NCBI RefSeq assembly: GCF_900109345.1
Contig: NZ_FNZN01000010.1
Span: forward strand, 1-64,000
Reading direction: 5' to 3'
DNA: 64,000 nt
Origin: Maribacter orientalis
GTDB lineage: Bacteria > Bacteroidota > Bacteroidia > Flavobacteriales > Flavobacteriaceae
A program made the position numbers and the translations under genes. Shown here in pieces: positions 53,801 to 61,783 of the stretch. The notes under the pieces are model-generated. The model made no database searches, was not told the origin of the DNA, and saw only the letters and a program-made list of their open reading frames with translations. The stretch's first letter is position 1, and each line of letters opens with the position of its first letter.

Positions 53801-54835
53801 ATCTCTGCACAAAGTTGTGCAAGCCCAGGAACCGGATATGTCCAGATGGTGACCTTTCAAAACGATTGTGACGATACCAATCCAAATGTATTTGAAGTTT
53901 CTACTTGGTATCTTGATCAAGATGGTGATGGTTACGCTGTTGCACCAACAATACAAAGCTGTAATTCCCCAGGGTCTGGATATACTCAAAATATACTTCC
54001 TTTAACGGACTGTGACGATAACGACCCAAATGTATTTGAAGTATCGACATGGTACTTGGATGCAGATGGGGATGGACATGCAACTGGAATCTCTGTACAA
54101 AGTTGTGCAAGCCCAGGAACTGGATATGTCCAGATGGTGACCTCTCAAAACGATTGTGACGATACCAATCCAAATGTATTTGAGGTTTCTACTTGGTATC
54201 TTGATGAAGATGGTGATGGTTACGCTGTTGCACCAACAATACAAAGCTGTAATTCTCCCGGAATCGGATATACTCAAAATATACAGCCTTTAACGGACTG
54301 TGACGATAACGACCCAAATGTATTTGAAGTTTCTACTTGGTATTCGGATGCCGATGGTGACGGCTATACCACTTCCGAAACTATTGAAAGTTGCAAAAGT
54401 CCCGGTATTGACTATATCCTTACACCTTCTGATAAAATTGACTGCGATGACGAAAATGAACAAATAAACCCGGAAACAATTTGGCGATTAGATGCTGACG
54501 ACGATGGTACAGCAGATAATGAAGAATTCATAGTTGATTGCATATCTCCTGGTGCTTTATTTACCAATAATATTCTTGTGCCCTATTCTATTTCCGATAA
54601 AATCATTGCATATCCTAATCCCACAACAGAAACTATAATAATTGACCTTGGAGAGATTAAATCCAGCATTGAATTAACATTGGTGAATTCTTCGAAAAAA
54701 TTAGTGCTTACCAAAAACTTTCAAGGCCAGCGCTTTTTAACTATTGATTTATCAACTCTAGCTTCAGGCGTTTATTTTGTTGAAATTATTAGTCAGGAAG
54801 ACGTAATTGGAACTCATAAAATAATTAAGCTATAA
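50855..54835 (+). CDS. Secreted PhoX (DUF839)-MopE repeat protein with type IX sorting domain
   Basis: A 1326-residue product from the ATG at 50855, whose signal peptide is KYYFIIFLLLPLSGIAQ; an upstream TTG at 50831 only adds eight residues before it. Residues about 20-430 resemble PhoX/DUF839 phosphatases (TPWNTIISCEEYTSKE, GIEDVEIGPDGFIYFAVK, GAEPTGITFSPDFRFLFMSIQHP). Then sixteen 48-residue repeats of the form TWYLDADGDGYAVAPT...C.SPG.GYTQ...PLTDCDDNDPNVFEV, which match the MopE-like metal-binding motif with a D-x-D-x-D-G calcium loop. The last 80 residues (YPNPTTETIIID...GVYFVEI) are a type A T9SS sorting domain. Surface or secreted location is expected. The phosphatase activity is inferred. 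Confidence 0.9.
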   Translation: MKYYFIIFLLLPLSGIAQNIGDFISVNPVSQNSDFVIPSTHTFQSIISRGDALTQGGTLPGNTDFTGYVPIGGSSENGYLSINAENVPGAVSILDINFNSITKLWSTSLSASVDFSSVALTIANCSGTVTPWNTIISCEEYTSKEIANQYGFPLDSNADGYDDLGWAVEINPATKTVIDKRWALGNFKHENLVIHNNRRTAYQGADAAVGYLYKFVADAEQDLSSGKLYVYKGSKNGPGNWILLNNTTKEERNTTVNQSTAVGATVFNGIEDVEIGPDGFIYFAVKSEDQVYRFQDSDPISGTTVINMETYVGNTTYNITHTSGTTSVNWGYGNDNLAFDNDGNLWVLNDGENNYIWVVKNGHTQTNPKVEVFGIVPAGAEPTGITFSPDFRFLFMSIQHPNGSNSSTTQTDASGTEIAFDKDTSIVIALNSNLGTTTEYTWYLDADGDGYAIPPTVISSNSPGQGYTQSTLPLTDCNDNDPNVFEVTTWYLDSDGDNYAVAPTVESCNSPGTGYTQNILPLTDCNDNDPNVFEVSTWYLDADGDGHATGISVQSCASPGTGYVQTIISTNDCNDNNPNVFEVTTWYLDSDGDGYAVAPTMQSCNSPGPGYTQNVLPLTDCDDNDPNVFEVSTWYLDADGDNYAVAPTVESCDSPGTGYTKTILPLTDCDDNDPNVFEVSTWYLDADGDGHATGISVQSCTSPGTGYVQIVTSQNDCDDTNPNIFEVSTWYMDADGDNYAVAPTVESCDSPGTGYTKTILPLTDCDDTNPNVFEVSTWYLDADGDGFAVAPTIQSCNSPGIGYNQNILPLTDCDDNDPNVFEVSTWYLDADGDGHATGISVQSCTSPGTGYVQMVTSQNDCDDTNPNVFEVLTWYLDADGDGYAVAPTMQSCNSPGPGYTQNVLPLTDCDDTNPNVFEVSTWYLDQDGDGYAVAPTIQSCNSPGSGYTQNILPLTDCDDTNPNIFEVSTWYLDADGDGHATGISAQSCASPGTGYVQMVTFQNDCDDTNPNVFEVSTWYLDQDGDGYAVAPTIQSCNSPGSGYTQNILPLTDCDDNDPNVFEVSTWYLDADGDGHATGISVQSCASPGTGYVQMVTSQNDCDDTNPNVFEVSTWYLDEDGDGYAVAPTIQSCNSPGIGYTQNIQPLTDCDDNDPNVFEVSTWYSDADGDGYTTSETIESCKSPGIDYILTPSDKIDCDDENEQINPETIWRLDADDDGTADNEEFIVDCISPGALFTNNILVPYSISDKIIAYPNPTTETIIIDLGEIKSSIELTLVNSSKKLVLTKNFQGQRFLTIDLSTLASGVYFVEIISQEDVIGTHKIIKL
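52175..54478 (+). repeat. Sixteen tandem 144-base repeats coding for MopE-like modules
   Basis: The tryptophan codon of each module recurs at exact 144-base steps from 52178 to 54338, and a degraded seventeenth begins at 54482. Two module kinds alternate: A (AVAPT...NSPG..YTQN..PLTD) and B (HATGIS.QSC.SPGTGYVQ). The order is A A B, A A B, A A B, A A B, A B, A and then a divergent unit. Stretches spaced 432 bases apart (for example 52861 and 53293) are identical or nearly so for tens of bases, showing recent unequal crossover of the three-module block. Confidence 0.95.
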
Positions 54836-54960
54836 ATCTTTATTCTTGATTTGGTTAATAAATTCTTATAACCCGTTCAATAATTCTTTTTCGAAAATTT
54901 ACGTTAACTGTATTTTTGTGATATCGAAAATTCATTTTTGATGCTAATACAAACGATTAT

Positions 54961-55785
54961 ATGAAACAATACCACGACCTTTTAAAACATGTTCTTGAAG
55001 AAGGCAACCAAAAAGGTGACCGCACAGGAACTGGAACTAAAAGTGTATTTGGTTATCAAATGCGATTCGATTTAAGTGAAGGTTTCCCTATGGTTACTAC
55101 CAAGAAATTACATTTAAAATCTATTGTATATGAATTGCTGTGGTTCTTAAAAGGGGATACTAATATAGAATACCTACAAGAGAATGGTGTACGAATTTGG
55201 AATGAATGGGCAGATGAAAATGGAAATCTCGGACCTGTATATGGACACCAATGGCGTAATTGGAACGATGATGAAATTGATCAAATAAAAGAAGTTGTTC
55301 ATTCATTAAAAACAAACCCAAACAGCAGAAGAATGTTGGTTTCTGCTTGGAACCCTAGTGTACTGCCTGACACCTCAAAATCTTTTTCAGAAAATGTAGC
55401 GAATGGAAAAGCCGCCCTACCTCCATGTCATGCCTTTTTTCAATTCTATGTTTCAGACGGAAAACTCTCCTGTCAATTATATCAAAGAAGCGCAGATATT
55501 TTCCTAGGCGTGCCATTCAACATTGCTTCTTATGCCCTATTCACAATGATGATGGCTCAAGTTTGCGGACTTAAAGCGGGTGATTTCATACACACCTTTG
55601 GAGATGCTCATATTTATAATAATCATATGGAACAGGTTGAATTACAATTAAGCAGAGAACCTAGACCTTTACCAAAAATGAAAATAAACCCTGAAGTAAA
55701 AGATATTTTTGATTTCAAGTTTGAAGATTTCACATTAGTTGACTATAACCCACACCCTCATATAAAAGGGATTGTTGCTATATAA
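54961..55785 (+). CDS. thyA: Thymidylate synthase
   Basis: A 274-residue enzyme that makes dTMP from dUMP with methylenetetrahydrofolate. [45 protein letters not shown], the catalytic cysteine in [13 protein letters not shown], and [21 protein letters not shown] are the hallmark blocks. It produces dihydrofolate, which FolA (57969-58484) recycles. Single gene on the plus strand. Confidence 0.97.
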   Translation: MKQYHDLLKHVLEEGNQKGDRTGTGTKSVFGYQMRFDLSEGFPMVTTKKLHLKSIVYELLWFLKGDTNIEYLQENGVRIWNEWADENGNLGPVYGHQWRNWNDDEIDQIKEVVHSLKTNPNSRRMLVSAWNPSVLPDTSKSFSENVANGKAALPPCHAFFQFYVSDGKLSCQLYQRSADIFLGVPFNIASYALFTMMMAQVCGLKAGDFIHTFGDAHIYNNHMEQVELQLSREPRPLPKMKINPEVKDIFDFKFEDFTLVDYNPHPHIKGIVAI

Positions 55786-55937
55786 AAGATTAAATTATTG
55801 TTATACCTAATACCTCTTTCTGATTTTTTCAAAACGATATTTCTGTTTATTTTTTTACATTAACAGAATCTTATCTAAGATTGTTAAAAGCAAATCGATA
55901 ATAGTTTACACTGAAAATCAGTCAATTATAAAAATAA

Positions 55938-55972
55938 AAAAAGGCGCACTACATGAAATAACGCGCCTTTTT
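55938..55972. terminator. Bidirectional rho-independent terminator
   Basis: AAAAAGGCGC and GCGCCTTTTT form a 10-base stem around a 15-base loop, with A and T tracts on both sides. It can stop the CBM48 gene (minus) and thyA (plus). Confidence 0.85.
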
Positions 55973-55996
55973 GATTATATTTAGATAACCAATATA

Positions 55997-56293
55997 CTAT
56001 AATTCTAAAACAGCGTTCTCAGAACCTGCATAATCATTCCACTGATAACGATCAGCTTCAGTCTCGTTTATGAAGTTACCATCTACCAAGTATTTAAACT
56101 CAAAAGAATTTTCTTTAGGAAGATCAAAAGTTCCTTTAAAAGTTCCGTTTTTTAATTTTTTCAATGCACTAGCTTTTGGGCTCCAGTTATTAAAGTCACC
56201 GACTACGGCTACTTTTTTTGCTTCCTCTGCAGGAACTGTAAAAGTTACCTTACACACAGGTTTTGTTTTTAAATATTGTTTTGCAATTGCCAT
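55997..56293 (-). CDS. Isoamylase-early-domain (CBM48/AMPK-GBD-like) protein
   Basis: A 98-residue single-domain protein. KVTFTVPAEEAKKVAVVGDFNNWSPKASALKKLKNGTFKGTFDLP and FEFKYLVDGNFINETEADRYQWNDYAGSENAVLEL fit the glycogen-binding immunoglobulin-like fold (conserved W, K and N). It has no catalytic part and no signal peptide, so it is cytosolic. Such stand-alone proteins are common in Flavobacteria. A role in glycogen or starch binding is inferred from the fold only. Confidence 0.88.
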   Translation of the reverse strand: MAIAKQYLKTKPVCKVTFTVPAEEAKKVAVVGDFNNWSPKASALKKLKNGTFKGTFDLPKENSFEFKYLVDGNFINETEADRYQWNDYAGSENAVLEL

Positions 56294-56441
56294 GATATTA
56301 ATTTTAAAATTTACTGCAAAACTAGTACAATAAAATACTCATTTCCAACACTTAAGGCATTTTTATGAAATTGATAAAAAATGAGGCCTTTTTATAGTTG
56401 CTTTAGAATTAAACCCTACTAAAAATGATTTTTAAGAATAG

Positions 56442-57527
56442 CTATCTAGTTGTTTTTAAGATTTTTACAATAGAATCGATTTCATTTTCGGTATTGTAAA
56501 AATGGAAACTTAAACGTACACCTTGCCCTCTTTGCGCACAATAGACATCATTAGCCAATAAATGTTGAAAGATTGAATCATCCGCTCTAATATTAAAGAT
56601 TGTGCTATGGGATTTTCTTTCTTTAAATTTCTCATCTAAAAGTCCTAATGCCTGAAATTCACTTTTTGCGTTTTCTGATAATTTTCGGTTTTGGTCCGTT
56701 ATTTTGTCCATCCCTATTTTTGTTAAATGTTCCAATGAAAATTTCAAACTTCCAAAGTTCAAGGAGGACAAATGACCTGGTTCAAATAATTTAGCAAACC
56801 GTATTGAATTCCTTTTATCTAAATCTCCATTTGCAGCATTAAAGCCAATATTTTTAATAGAAATCTCCTCTTTAACACGGTCAGAAAAAAGCATAAATCC
56901 GTTACCATAACCAGCTAACAACCATTTATACGCACTTGCTCCTAACACATCGATACCTGAGTTATCAAAATCAAATTGCATACTACCACAAAACTGAGTG
57001 CCATCTGCAATAATCAATATATTTGGAAACTTACTTTTTAATCGCTTTAAGAACTCTAATTCAATAGAAAAACCATCTAACCATTGCACTAGACTTAGAG
57101 CTAGTACATCTATATGTTCCTTCTCAATTGTTTCTTGAATGCGGTCTTCTAAATCAGAGACCATTTTAAGATAATGAATATCAAAACCACGGTTCTCAAA
57201 ACCCCAATTAAGAGAAGGGTAATCATTTTCAATAAGAAGTATTTTTTTCTTCGGATGTAAACCTTCTAACAAGACATTTAGCCCCGTAGAAAAATTATTG
57301 ACCAATGCTACATTCTCACGTTTGCAGTGAAAAAACGCACCTATAACTGTTCTTGTATCAGACAACAATTTTAATGTTTTATCTCGCATATCGCTACCGT
57401 GAATCAGAAAGTCAAGATCGTGTTCTTGTCTCCAATCTAATAACGATTCATACAACAAACCGTAAACTGCTGTATTTGCATAAATACCTTTTCTTAAAAC
57501 GGGAAATTCCTTTCTAAATTTTTCCAT
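56442..57527 (-). CDS. Class V aminotransferase-fold protein (cysteine desulfurase-like)
   Basis: A 361-residue PLP enzyme. ANTAVYGLL, NFSTGLNVLLEGL, IADGTQFCGSMQFDFDNSGIDVLGASAYKWLLAGYGNGF (K is the PLP lysine) and GQGVRLSFHFYNTENEIDSIVKIL match the aminotransferase class V / kynureninase-like group. The catalytic cysteine loop of true cysteine desulfurases is not evident, so the substrate is unknown. Divergent from the 2TM-folA operon with 55 bases between start codons. Confidence 0.85.
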   Translation of the reverse strand: MEKFRKEFPVLRKGIYANTAVYGLLYESLLDWRQEHDLDFLIHGSDMRDKTLKLLSDTRTVIGAFFHCKRENVALVNNFSTGLNVLLEGLHPKKKILLIENDYPSLNWGFENRGFDIHYLKMVSDLEDRIQETIEKEHIDVLALSLVQWLDGFSIELEFLKRLKSKFPNILIIADGTQFCGSMQFDFDNSGIDVLGASAYKWLLAGYGNGFMLFSDRVKEEISIKNIGFNAANGDLDKRNSIRFAKLFEPGHLSSLNFGSLKFSLEHLTKIGMDKITDQNRKLSENAKSEFQALGLLDEKFKERKSHSTIFNIRADDSIFQHLLANDVYCAQRGQGVRLSFHFYNTENEIDSIVKILKTTR

Positions 57528-57533
57528 AGTTTA

Positions 57534-57562
57534 TTGAGTAAAACACATTTCCTGTATCTTTG
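57534..57562 (+). promoter_or_regulatory. Bacteroidota-type promoter of the 2TM-folA operon
   Basis: TTG at 57534-57536, 18 bases, then TATCTTTG at 57555-57562, a perfect TAnnTTTG -7 box. The start codon of the 2TM gene follows 20 bases later. It overlaps the 5' region of the divergent aminotransferase gene. Confidence 0.7.
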
Positions 57563-57582
57563 AATCAAAGATAGGAAGAGCG

Positions 57583-57972
57583 ATGTTTTCCAAAAATAAA
57601 AATACCCCCAAATTAGATTTAGAGCAACATGAACTTTTAGAGAATGCTCAAAAAAGGATTCGGCAAAAAAAACGACTTTATACACATTTTGTGGTTTTTT
57701 TAGTCGGTAGTGTTTTTTTGGTGCTTATTAATAAAATTTTAAAATACGGTCAGGAATATAATTGGTTCATTTGGGCTATTACCTTCTGGGCTTTTCTTTT
57801 TGTTCTTCACATTTTTAATGTTTTCATTACCCATAAATTTATGGGTAAAGATTGGGAACGTTCTGAGCGTGAAAAATTAGTGCAAAAGCAAAAGCAACGA
57901 ATAAATGAAATGAAGAAAGAAATCGAATTACCCACTATGATTGAATCGGAAACTAAAAAAAAACTGCTTTGA
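57583..57972 (+). CDS. 2TM domain membrane protein
   Basis: A 129-residue protein with two membrane helices (about 35-55 and 65-90: FVVFLVGSVFLVLINKIL and FIWAITFWAFLFVLHIFNVFI). Basic and helical ends flank them, and KHxF-type HKFMGKDWERSEREKL follows. This is the 2TM family (PF13239-type), often fused to LytTR sensors or alone. The function is unknown. Its TGA stop overlaps the TTG start of folA. Confidence 0.85.
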   Translation: MFSKNKNTPKLDLEQHELLENAQKRIRQKKRLYTHFVVFLVGSVFLVLINKILKYGQEYNWFIWAITFWAFLFVLHIFNVFITHKFMGKDWERSEREKLVQKQKQRINEMKKEIELPTMIESETKKKLL

Positions 57973-58484
57973 GGACGCTTATAATGATTGCCGCAGCGGC
58001 AGAAAATAATGCTCTTGGAAAAGACAATGAACTTCTATGGCACTTACCAGATGATTTTAAACGTTTTAAACAACTGACCACTGGCCATAAAATAATAATG
58101 GGAAGAAAAACCTATGAAAGTTTTCCAAAGCCCCTACCCAATAGAACCCATATAATAATAACCAGAGACAAGGATTACTTCGTAAGCTTTGAAGATGTTA
58201 TTGTCGTTCATTCATTAGATGAAGCACTTGCTCTAGTGAAAAATGAAATTGCATTCATAATCGGTGGTGGGGAAATTTATAAACTAGCTGAAAAACAATC
58301 AGACAAAATAGAGCTTACACGAGTACACGCAAACTTTAATGATGCGGACACTTTCTTTCCTGAAATTGATGAAGATTGCTGGATGATGACGAAACAAGAA
58401 TTCCACCCAACAGATGAGCGGCACAAATTTTCATTCACCTATATCACTTACGAAAGAAAAAACAATTCCCTTAAAAATCTTTAA
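57969..58484 (+). CDS. folA: Dihydrofolate reductase
   Basis: A 171-residue NADPH enzyme that regenerates tetrahydrofolate. IAAAAENNALGKDNELLWHLPDDFKRFKQLT, IIMGRKTYESFPKPLPNRTHIIITRD and IIGGGEIYKLA are signature segments. The frame can begin at TTG (57969), which couples it to the preceding stop by a TTGA overlap, or at ATG (57984). The TTG gives the hydrophobic first strand RTLIMIAAA and is preferred. It overlaps murI by 14 bases tail to tail. Confidence 0.93.
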   Translation: MRTLIMIAAAAENNALGKDNELLWHLPDDFKRFKQLTTGHKIIMGRKTYESFPKPLPNRTHIIITRDKDYFVSFEDVIVVHSLDEALALVKNEIAFIIGGGEIYKLAEKQSDKIELTRVHANFNDADTFFPEIDEDCWMMTKQEFHPTDERHKFSFTYITYERKNNSLKNL

Positions 58485-59259
58485 AAGAAACGGTTAAGTT
58501 TAATTTACTGGAAGGCAATATATTAGATAATATTTTTTCGTTTTTATTAGTGAAAAATTGATGAGTTCCCCATACAGAAGAATTAGATAACAAATCTAAT
58601 TTCTCTAAAACCGATTTAGTTTGTCGAGCAACCGCTTGGCCAGAATCAATGATTGTGACATTTTCTGGGAGTATTTTTTTTAATATCGGAATTAAATAAG
58701 GGTAATGTGTGCAACCCAATACCAAATAATCCATCCCCTTTTCAAGCATAGGTGAGATATAGCTTTCTAAAAGCGCATACAATTCATCACTTTGCAAATG
58801 TCCTTGTTCAATCAATTCAACCAAACCAGTACCGCGTTGTTCTAATACGGTAATACCCGCTGCATGATTTTTTGTGGTACTGTGAAACAAACTACTTGAC
58901 AAGGTTCCTTTTGTAGCAAGTACTCCTACTATTTTTGACTTTGAGTTTATTGCAGCAGGTTTTAGTGCTGGTTCAATACCTATAAAAGGTACTTTATAAT
59001 TCTCACGTAGATAATCGATGGCATTAGTTGTTGCCGTATTACAGGCAACTACAATGAGTTTACACTTAAGACCCAATAAAAATTCTGTATTCTTAATACT
59101 GAGCTCTAAAATTCGTTCTTCAGATTTCTCACCATATGGAGCATTCCTGCTATCGGCCAAATAAATAAAATCTTCATTGGGTAAAAGTTCTTGAAGTTCA
59201 CCCCAAATGGATGTGCCTCCAATACCGGAATCAAAAATACCTATTGGCCTACTATCCAT
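58471..59259 (-). CDS. murI: Glutamate racemase
   Basis: A 262-residue enzyme that supplies D-glutamate for peptidoglycan. PIGIFDSGIGGTSIWGEL, catalytic Cys in VVACNTATTNAID, VLATKGTLSS, and the second catalytic Cys in LVLGCTHYPYLIPIL are all present. It lies 1 base after the PafA-like phosphatase gene on the same strand. Confidence 0.95.
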   Translation of the reverse strand: MDSRPIGIFDSGIGGTSIWGELQELLPNEDFIYLADSRNAPYGEKSEERILELSIKNTEFLLGLKCKLIVVACNTATTNAIDYLRENYKVPFIGIEPALKPAAINSKSKIVGVLATKGTLSSSLFHSTTKNHAAGITVLEQRGTGLVELIEQGHLQSDELYALLESYISPMLEKGMDYLVLGCTHYPYLIPILKKILPENVTIIDSGQAVARQTKSVLEKLDLLSNSSVWGTHQFFTNKNEKILSNILPSSKLNLTVSFKDF

Positions 59260-59260
59260 A

Positions 59261-60934
59261 TTACTCTAATACAGCTGTTATAGGTTTACCATTTGTACCA
59301 CTTGGAAAAGAAATTCCTAAAAGAGCTGATATGGTTGGAGCAATATCTGGTATTTCGGTTCGGTTAACGGTTGACCCAGGCTTTATGCCCTTTCCATAAA
59401 ATAATAATGGGGCATGAGTGTCATAAATTTGTGGTGAACCATGTGTTGAACCTGTAGTACCGTATGAAATAAATCCTGGTTTTAAAACTACTAAAACATC
59501 GCCTGATCTTTTCTGATTGTACCCATTCTGTAAAATGTAAGGGATACCTGTGGTGTATTCATTGTTCCACATTTGATTTGCTGTATACACCCTATCTATA
59601 CTATCATACCCTAAAAATTCTTGAGCGATTTCAACTTCAACATCGGTTAAATTAAGATCTAGATTCTTTACTATTTTATGGTCTAAAAATATTTGATTGT
59701 TAGAATAGTTTTTTACAATATCCTCTGTACCATAAGTGTATTTCAAAAATTCTGCAAGCCTTTTTTTATTAGATGCATTATCGATATAACCGGCAGGTAT
59801 TTTTTGATCTTTTAAATAAGTAGGAACTTCAATCGCTGCGTGATCTGCCGTCAAGAACAATGTGTATTCACCTTCACCGACATTCTTGTCCAGTGCTTTA
59901 AATAATCTTGCTAAATCTTCATCCAATCTCAAATAGGTATCCTGAATTTCTTTAGAGTTAACCCCATACATGTGACCTACATAATCGGTACTGGAAAAAC
60001 TTACCGCTAGGAAATCGGTTATTTCATCCTCACCCAAGCCTTCTTGTTTCAGGGCCTCTATTGCAAAATCAGCTGTAAGGGAATTTCCGAAAGGCGTTCC
60101 TTTTATAATATCAAAATCTTGAGTTTTATTTAAAAGTGCGGTTGTACTATGTGGAAAAGTAGGGGATGTTTCTCCCTCAAACAAGCCTTCATATGCGTTA
60201 TCATCTGTTCCACTCTCCTTGTATTCCTTAATATCTTTTAGTGTATTCCATGCTTTTTTATAAGATTGGGCCTTACCTGACGAATTAAAATCCATCACCC
60301 ATTTTGGAAGTTGTTCCATGTAATAAGAACTAGTAATCCATTTACCCTCATTTGCTCCGTGAAACCAATACGCAGCATTGGCGGTATGCCCACCAGGCAA
60401 AACAGCACCTCTATCTTTCAAAGCTATGGCTATTGTTTTACCTCGCATTTGATTATTTAACCTTAATTCATCTGTGATTGTGGTAACCGTCATTCTATGA
60501 GGAGACATTTGGCCGGCATTAGAAGTTGTACCTACAGATGTATATGAATCATCAGACGCGCAATACACATCAGCATCCAATTCTTTATCATACCAATTAT
60601 TTCCTATAATCCCATGCACAGAAGGGGTTGATCCCGTATAAACAGATGTATGGCCAGGACCAGTGCTTGTAGGCGCATAATTGAAATGATTGTTCTTACA
60701 GTTAAATCCATGCTCGACCAATCTTTTAAAACCATCTTCACCAAAATGGTCATAAAAACGTGTTAAATAATCGTAACGCATTTGATCCACCACAATACCT
60801 ACAACTAATTTCGGCTTAAACTTTAACAGCTCATCACTATTATTGTCTTTTCCCCTATTTTGAGCCGATAAATCTGCAGCAAATAGAAGTGTTCCAAAAA
60901 ACAATGTAATAATAAAATAAAATCTCATTTTCAT
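59261..60934 (-). CDS. PafA-like alkaline phosphatase
   Basis: A 557-residue exported enzyme with signal peptide FYFIITLFFGTLLFAADLSAQ. It belongs to the alkaline phosphatase superfamily: VVGIVVDQMRYDYL (metal-binding Asp), NYAPTSTGPGHTSVYTGS with the nucleophile threonine pattern of PafA, FSSTDYVGHMYGVNS, and LTADHAAIEVP. THGSPQIYDTHAPLLFYGKG completes the metal site. PafA of Bacteroidota releases phosphate from monoesters in the periplasm and is active without phosphate starvation. It is followed by murI. Confidence 0.92.
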   Translation of the reverse strand: MKMRFYFIITLFFGTLLFAADLSAQNRGKDNNSDELLKFKPKLVVGIVVDQMRYDYLTRFYDHFGEDGFKRLVEHGFNCKNNHFNYAPTSTGPGHTSVYTGSTPSVHGIIGNNWYDKELDADVYCASDDSYTSVGTTSNAGQMSPHRMTVTTITDELRLNNQMRGKTIAIALKDRGAVLPGGHTANAAYWFHGANEGKWITSSYYMEQLPKWVMDFNSSGKAQSYKKAWNTLKDIKEYKESGTDDNAYEGLFEGETSPTFPHSTTALLNKTQDFDIIKGTPFGNSLTADFAIEALKQEGLGEDEITDFLAVSFSSTDYVGHMYGVNSKEIQDTYLRLDEDLARLFKALDKNVGEGEYTLFLTADHAAIEVPTYLKDQKIPAGYIDNASNKKRLAEFLKYTYGTEDIVKNYSNNQIFLDHKIVKNLDLNLTDVEVEIAQEFLGYDSIDRVYTANQMWNNEYTTGIPYILQNGYNQKRSGDVLVVLKPGFISYGTTGSTHGSPQIYDTHAPLLFYGKGIKPGSTVNRTEIPDIAPTISALLGISFPSGTNGKPITAVLE

Positions 60935-61045
60935 ACTTATCCATTTGAAGTGTAAAAGTAAATAATTTACACCTTTAAAGATTAAACCGAGGTTAAATCA
61001 AGTCCTTTATTGTTATTTTTACGGTAAGAATTCTATTTTTAATCA

Positions 61046-61783
61046 ATGAACTATTTAGCATCTGTAGGAAGCTATGCAATTATGATCCGTGAGGTTTTTA
61101 AAAAACCAACCAAATGGAGAATAATGAAATCCCTTATTTATAAAGAAATAGACGAATTGATTTTCAGCTCTCTGGGTATTATTATTTTCATTTCTTTCTT
61201 TATTGGTGCCGTTGTTGCTATACAAACTGCACTTAACTTAACGAACCCTTTAATTCCGCGTAATCTTATTGGTTTTGCCACTAGGCAATCTGTTATACTA
61301 GAGTTTGCACCTACCTTCGTATCTATTATTATGGCAGGTAAAGTAGGTTCTTATATAACGTCGAGTATTGGCACAATGCGGGTAACCGAGCAAATAGATG
61401 CGTTGGAGGTAATGGGGGTCAATTCATTAAATTATTTAGTATTCCCTAAGATAATCGCCATGCTTTTTTATCCCTTTGCTATAGCAATTTCTATGTATGT
61501 TGGAATTTTTGGTGGATGGATGGCCGGTGTATTCGGTGGATTCTTGACGAGTACCGATTTTATTACCGGACTACAAACAGATTTTGTACCTTTTCATATC
61601 GCATATGCTTTTGTAAAGACATTAATATTTGCTTTTGTTATTGCAACGATACCTTCTTTTCATGGATTTTACATGAAGGGTGGGGCCTTAGAAGTTGGCA
61701 AGGCCAGTACAACGTCGTTCGTTTGGACTAGTGTTGTAATCATCATATTGAATTATATTTTAACCCAACTTTTATTAGGATAA
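61046..61783 (+). CDS. mlaE: MlaE-family ABC transporter permease
   Basis: A 245-residue, about five-helix permease for retrograde or anterograde lipid transport across the envelope. It shows FFIGAVVAIQTALNLTNPLIPRN, LIGFATRQSVILEFAPTFVSIIMAGKVGSYITSSIGTMRVTEQIDALEVMGVNSLNYLVFPKIIA, the conserved MlaE core. Its stop overlaps the first base of mlaF. The periplasmic MlaD partner is not in the adjacent sequence. Confidence 0.94.
   Translation: MNYLASVGSYAIMIREVFKKPTKWRIMKSLIYKEIDELIFSSLGIIIFISFFIGAVVAIQTALNLTNPLIPRNLIGFATRQSVILEFAPTFVSIIMAGKVGSYITSSIGTMRVTEQIDALEVMGVNSLNYLVFPKIIAMLFYPFAIAISMYVGIFGGWMAGVFGGFLTSTDFITGLQTDFVPFHIAYAFVKTLIFAFVIATIPSFHGFYMKGGALEVGKASTTSFVWTSVVIIILNYILTQLLLG

Noticed and set aside
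52048-54277. Several 65-100-residue minus-strand frames across the MopE repeats
   Set aside because: They recur with the 144-base period because they are antisense shadows of the repeats, with histidine/cysteine-rich nonsense sequence.
52175-54478. CRISPR array
   Set aside because: The repeats are contiguous 144-base coding units without unique spacers, and they keep one open frame.
57494-57685. 63-residue minus-strand frame over the 2TM promoter
   Set aside because: It covers a consensus promoter and the start of the 2TM gene and has no supporting features.
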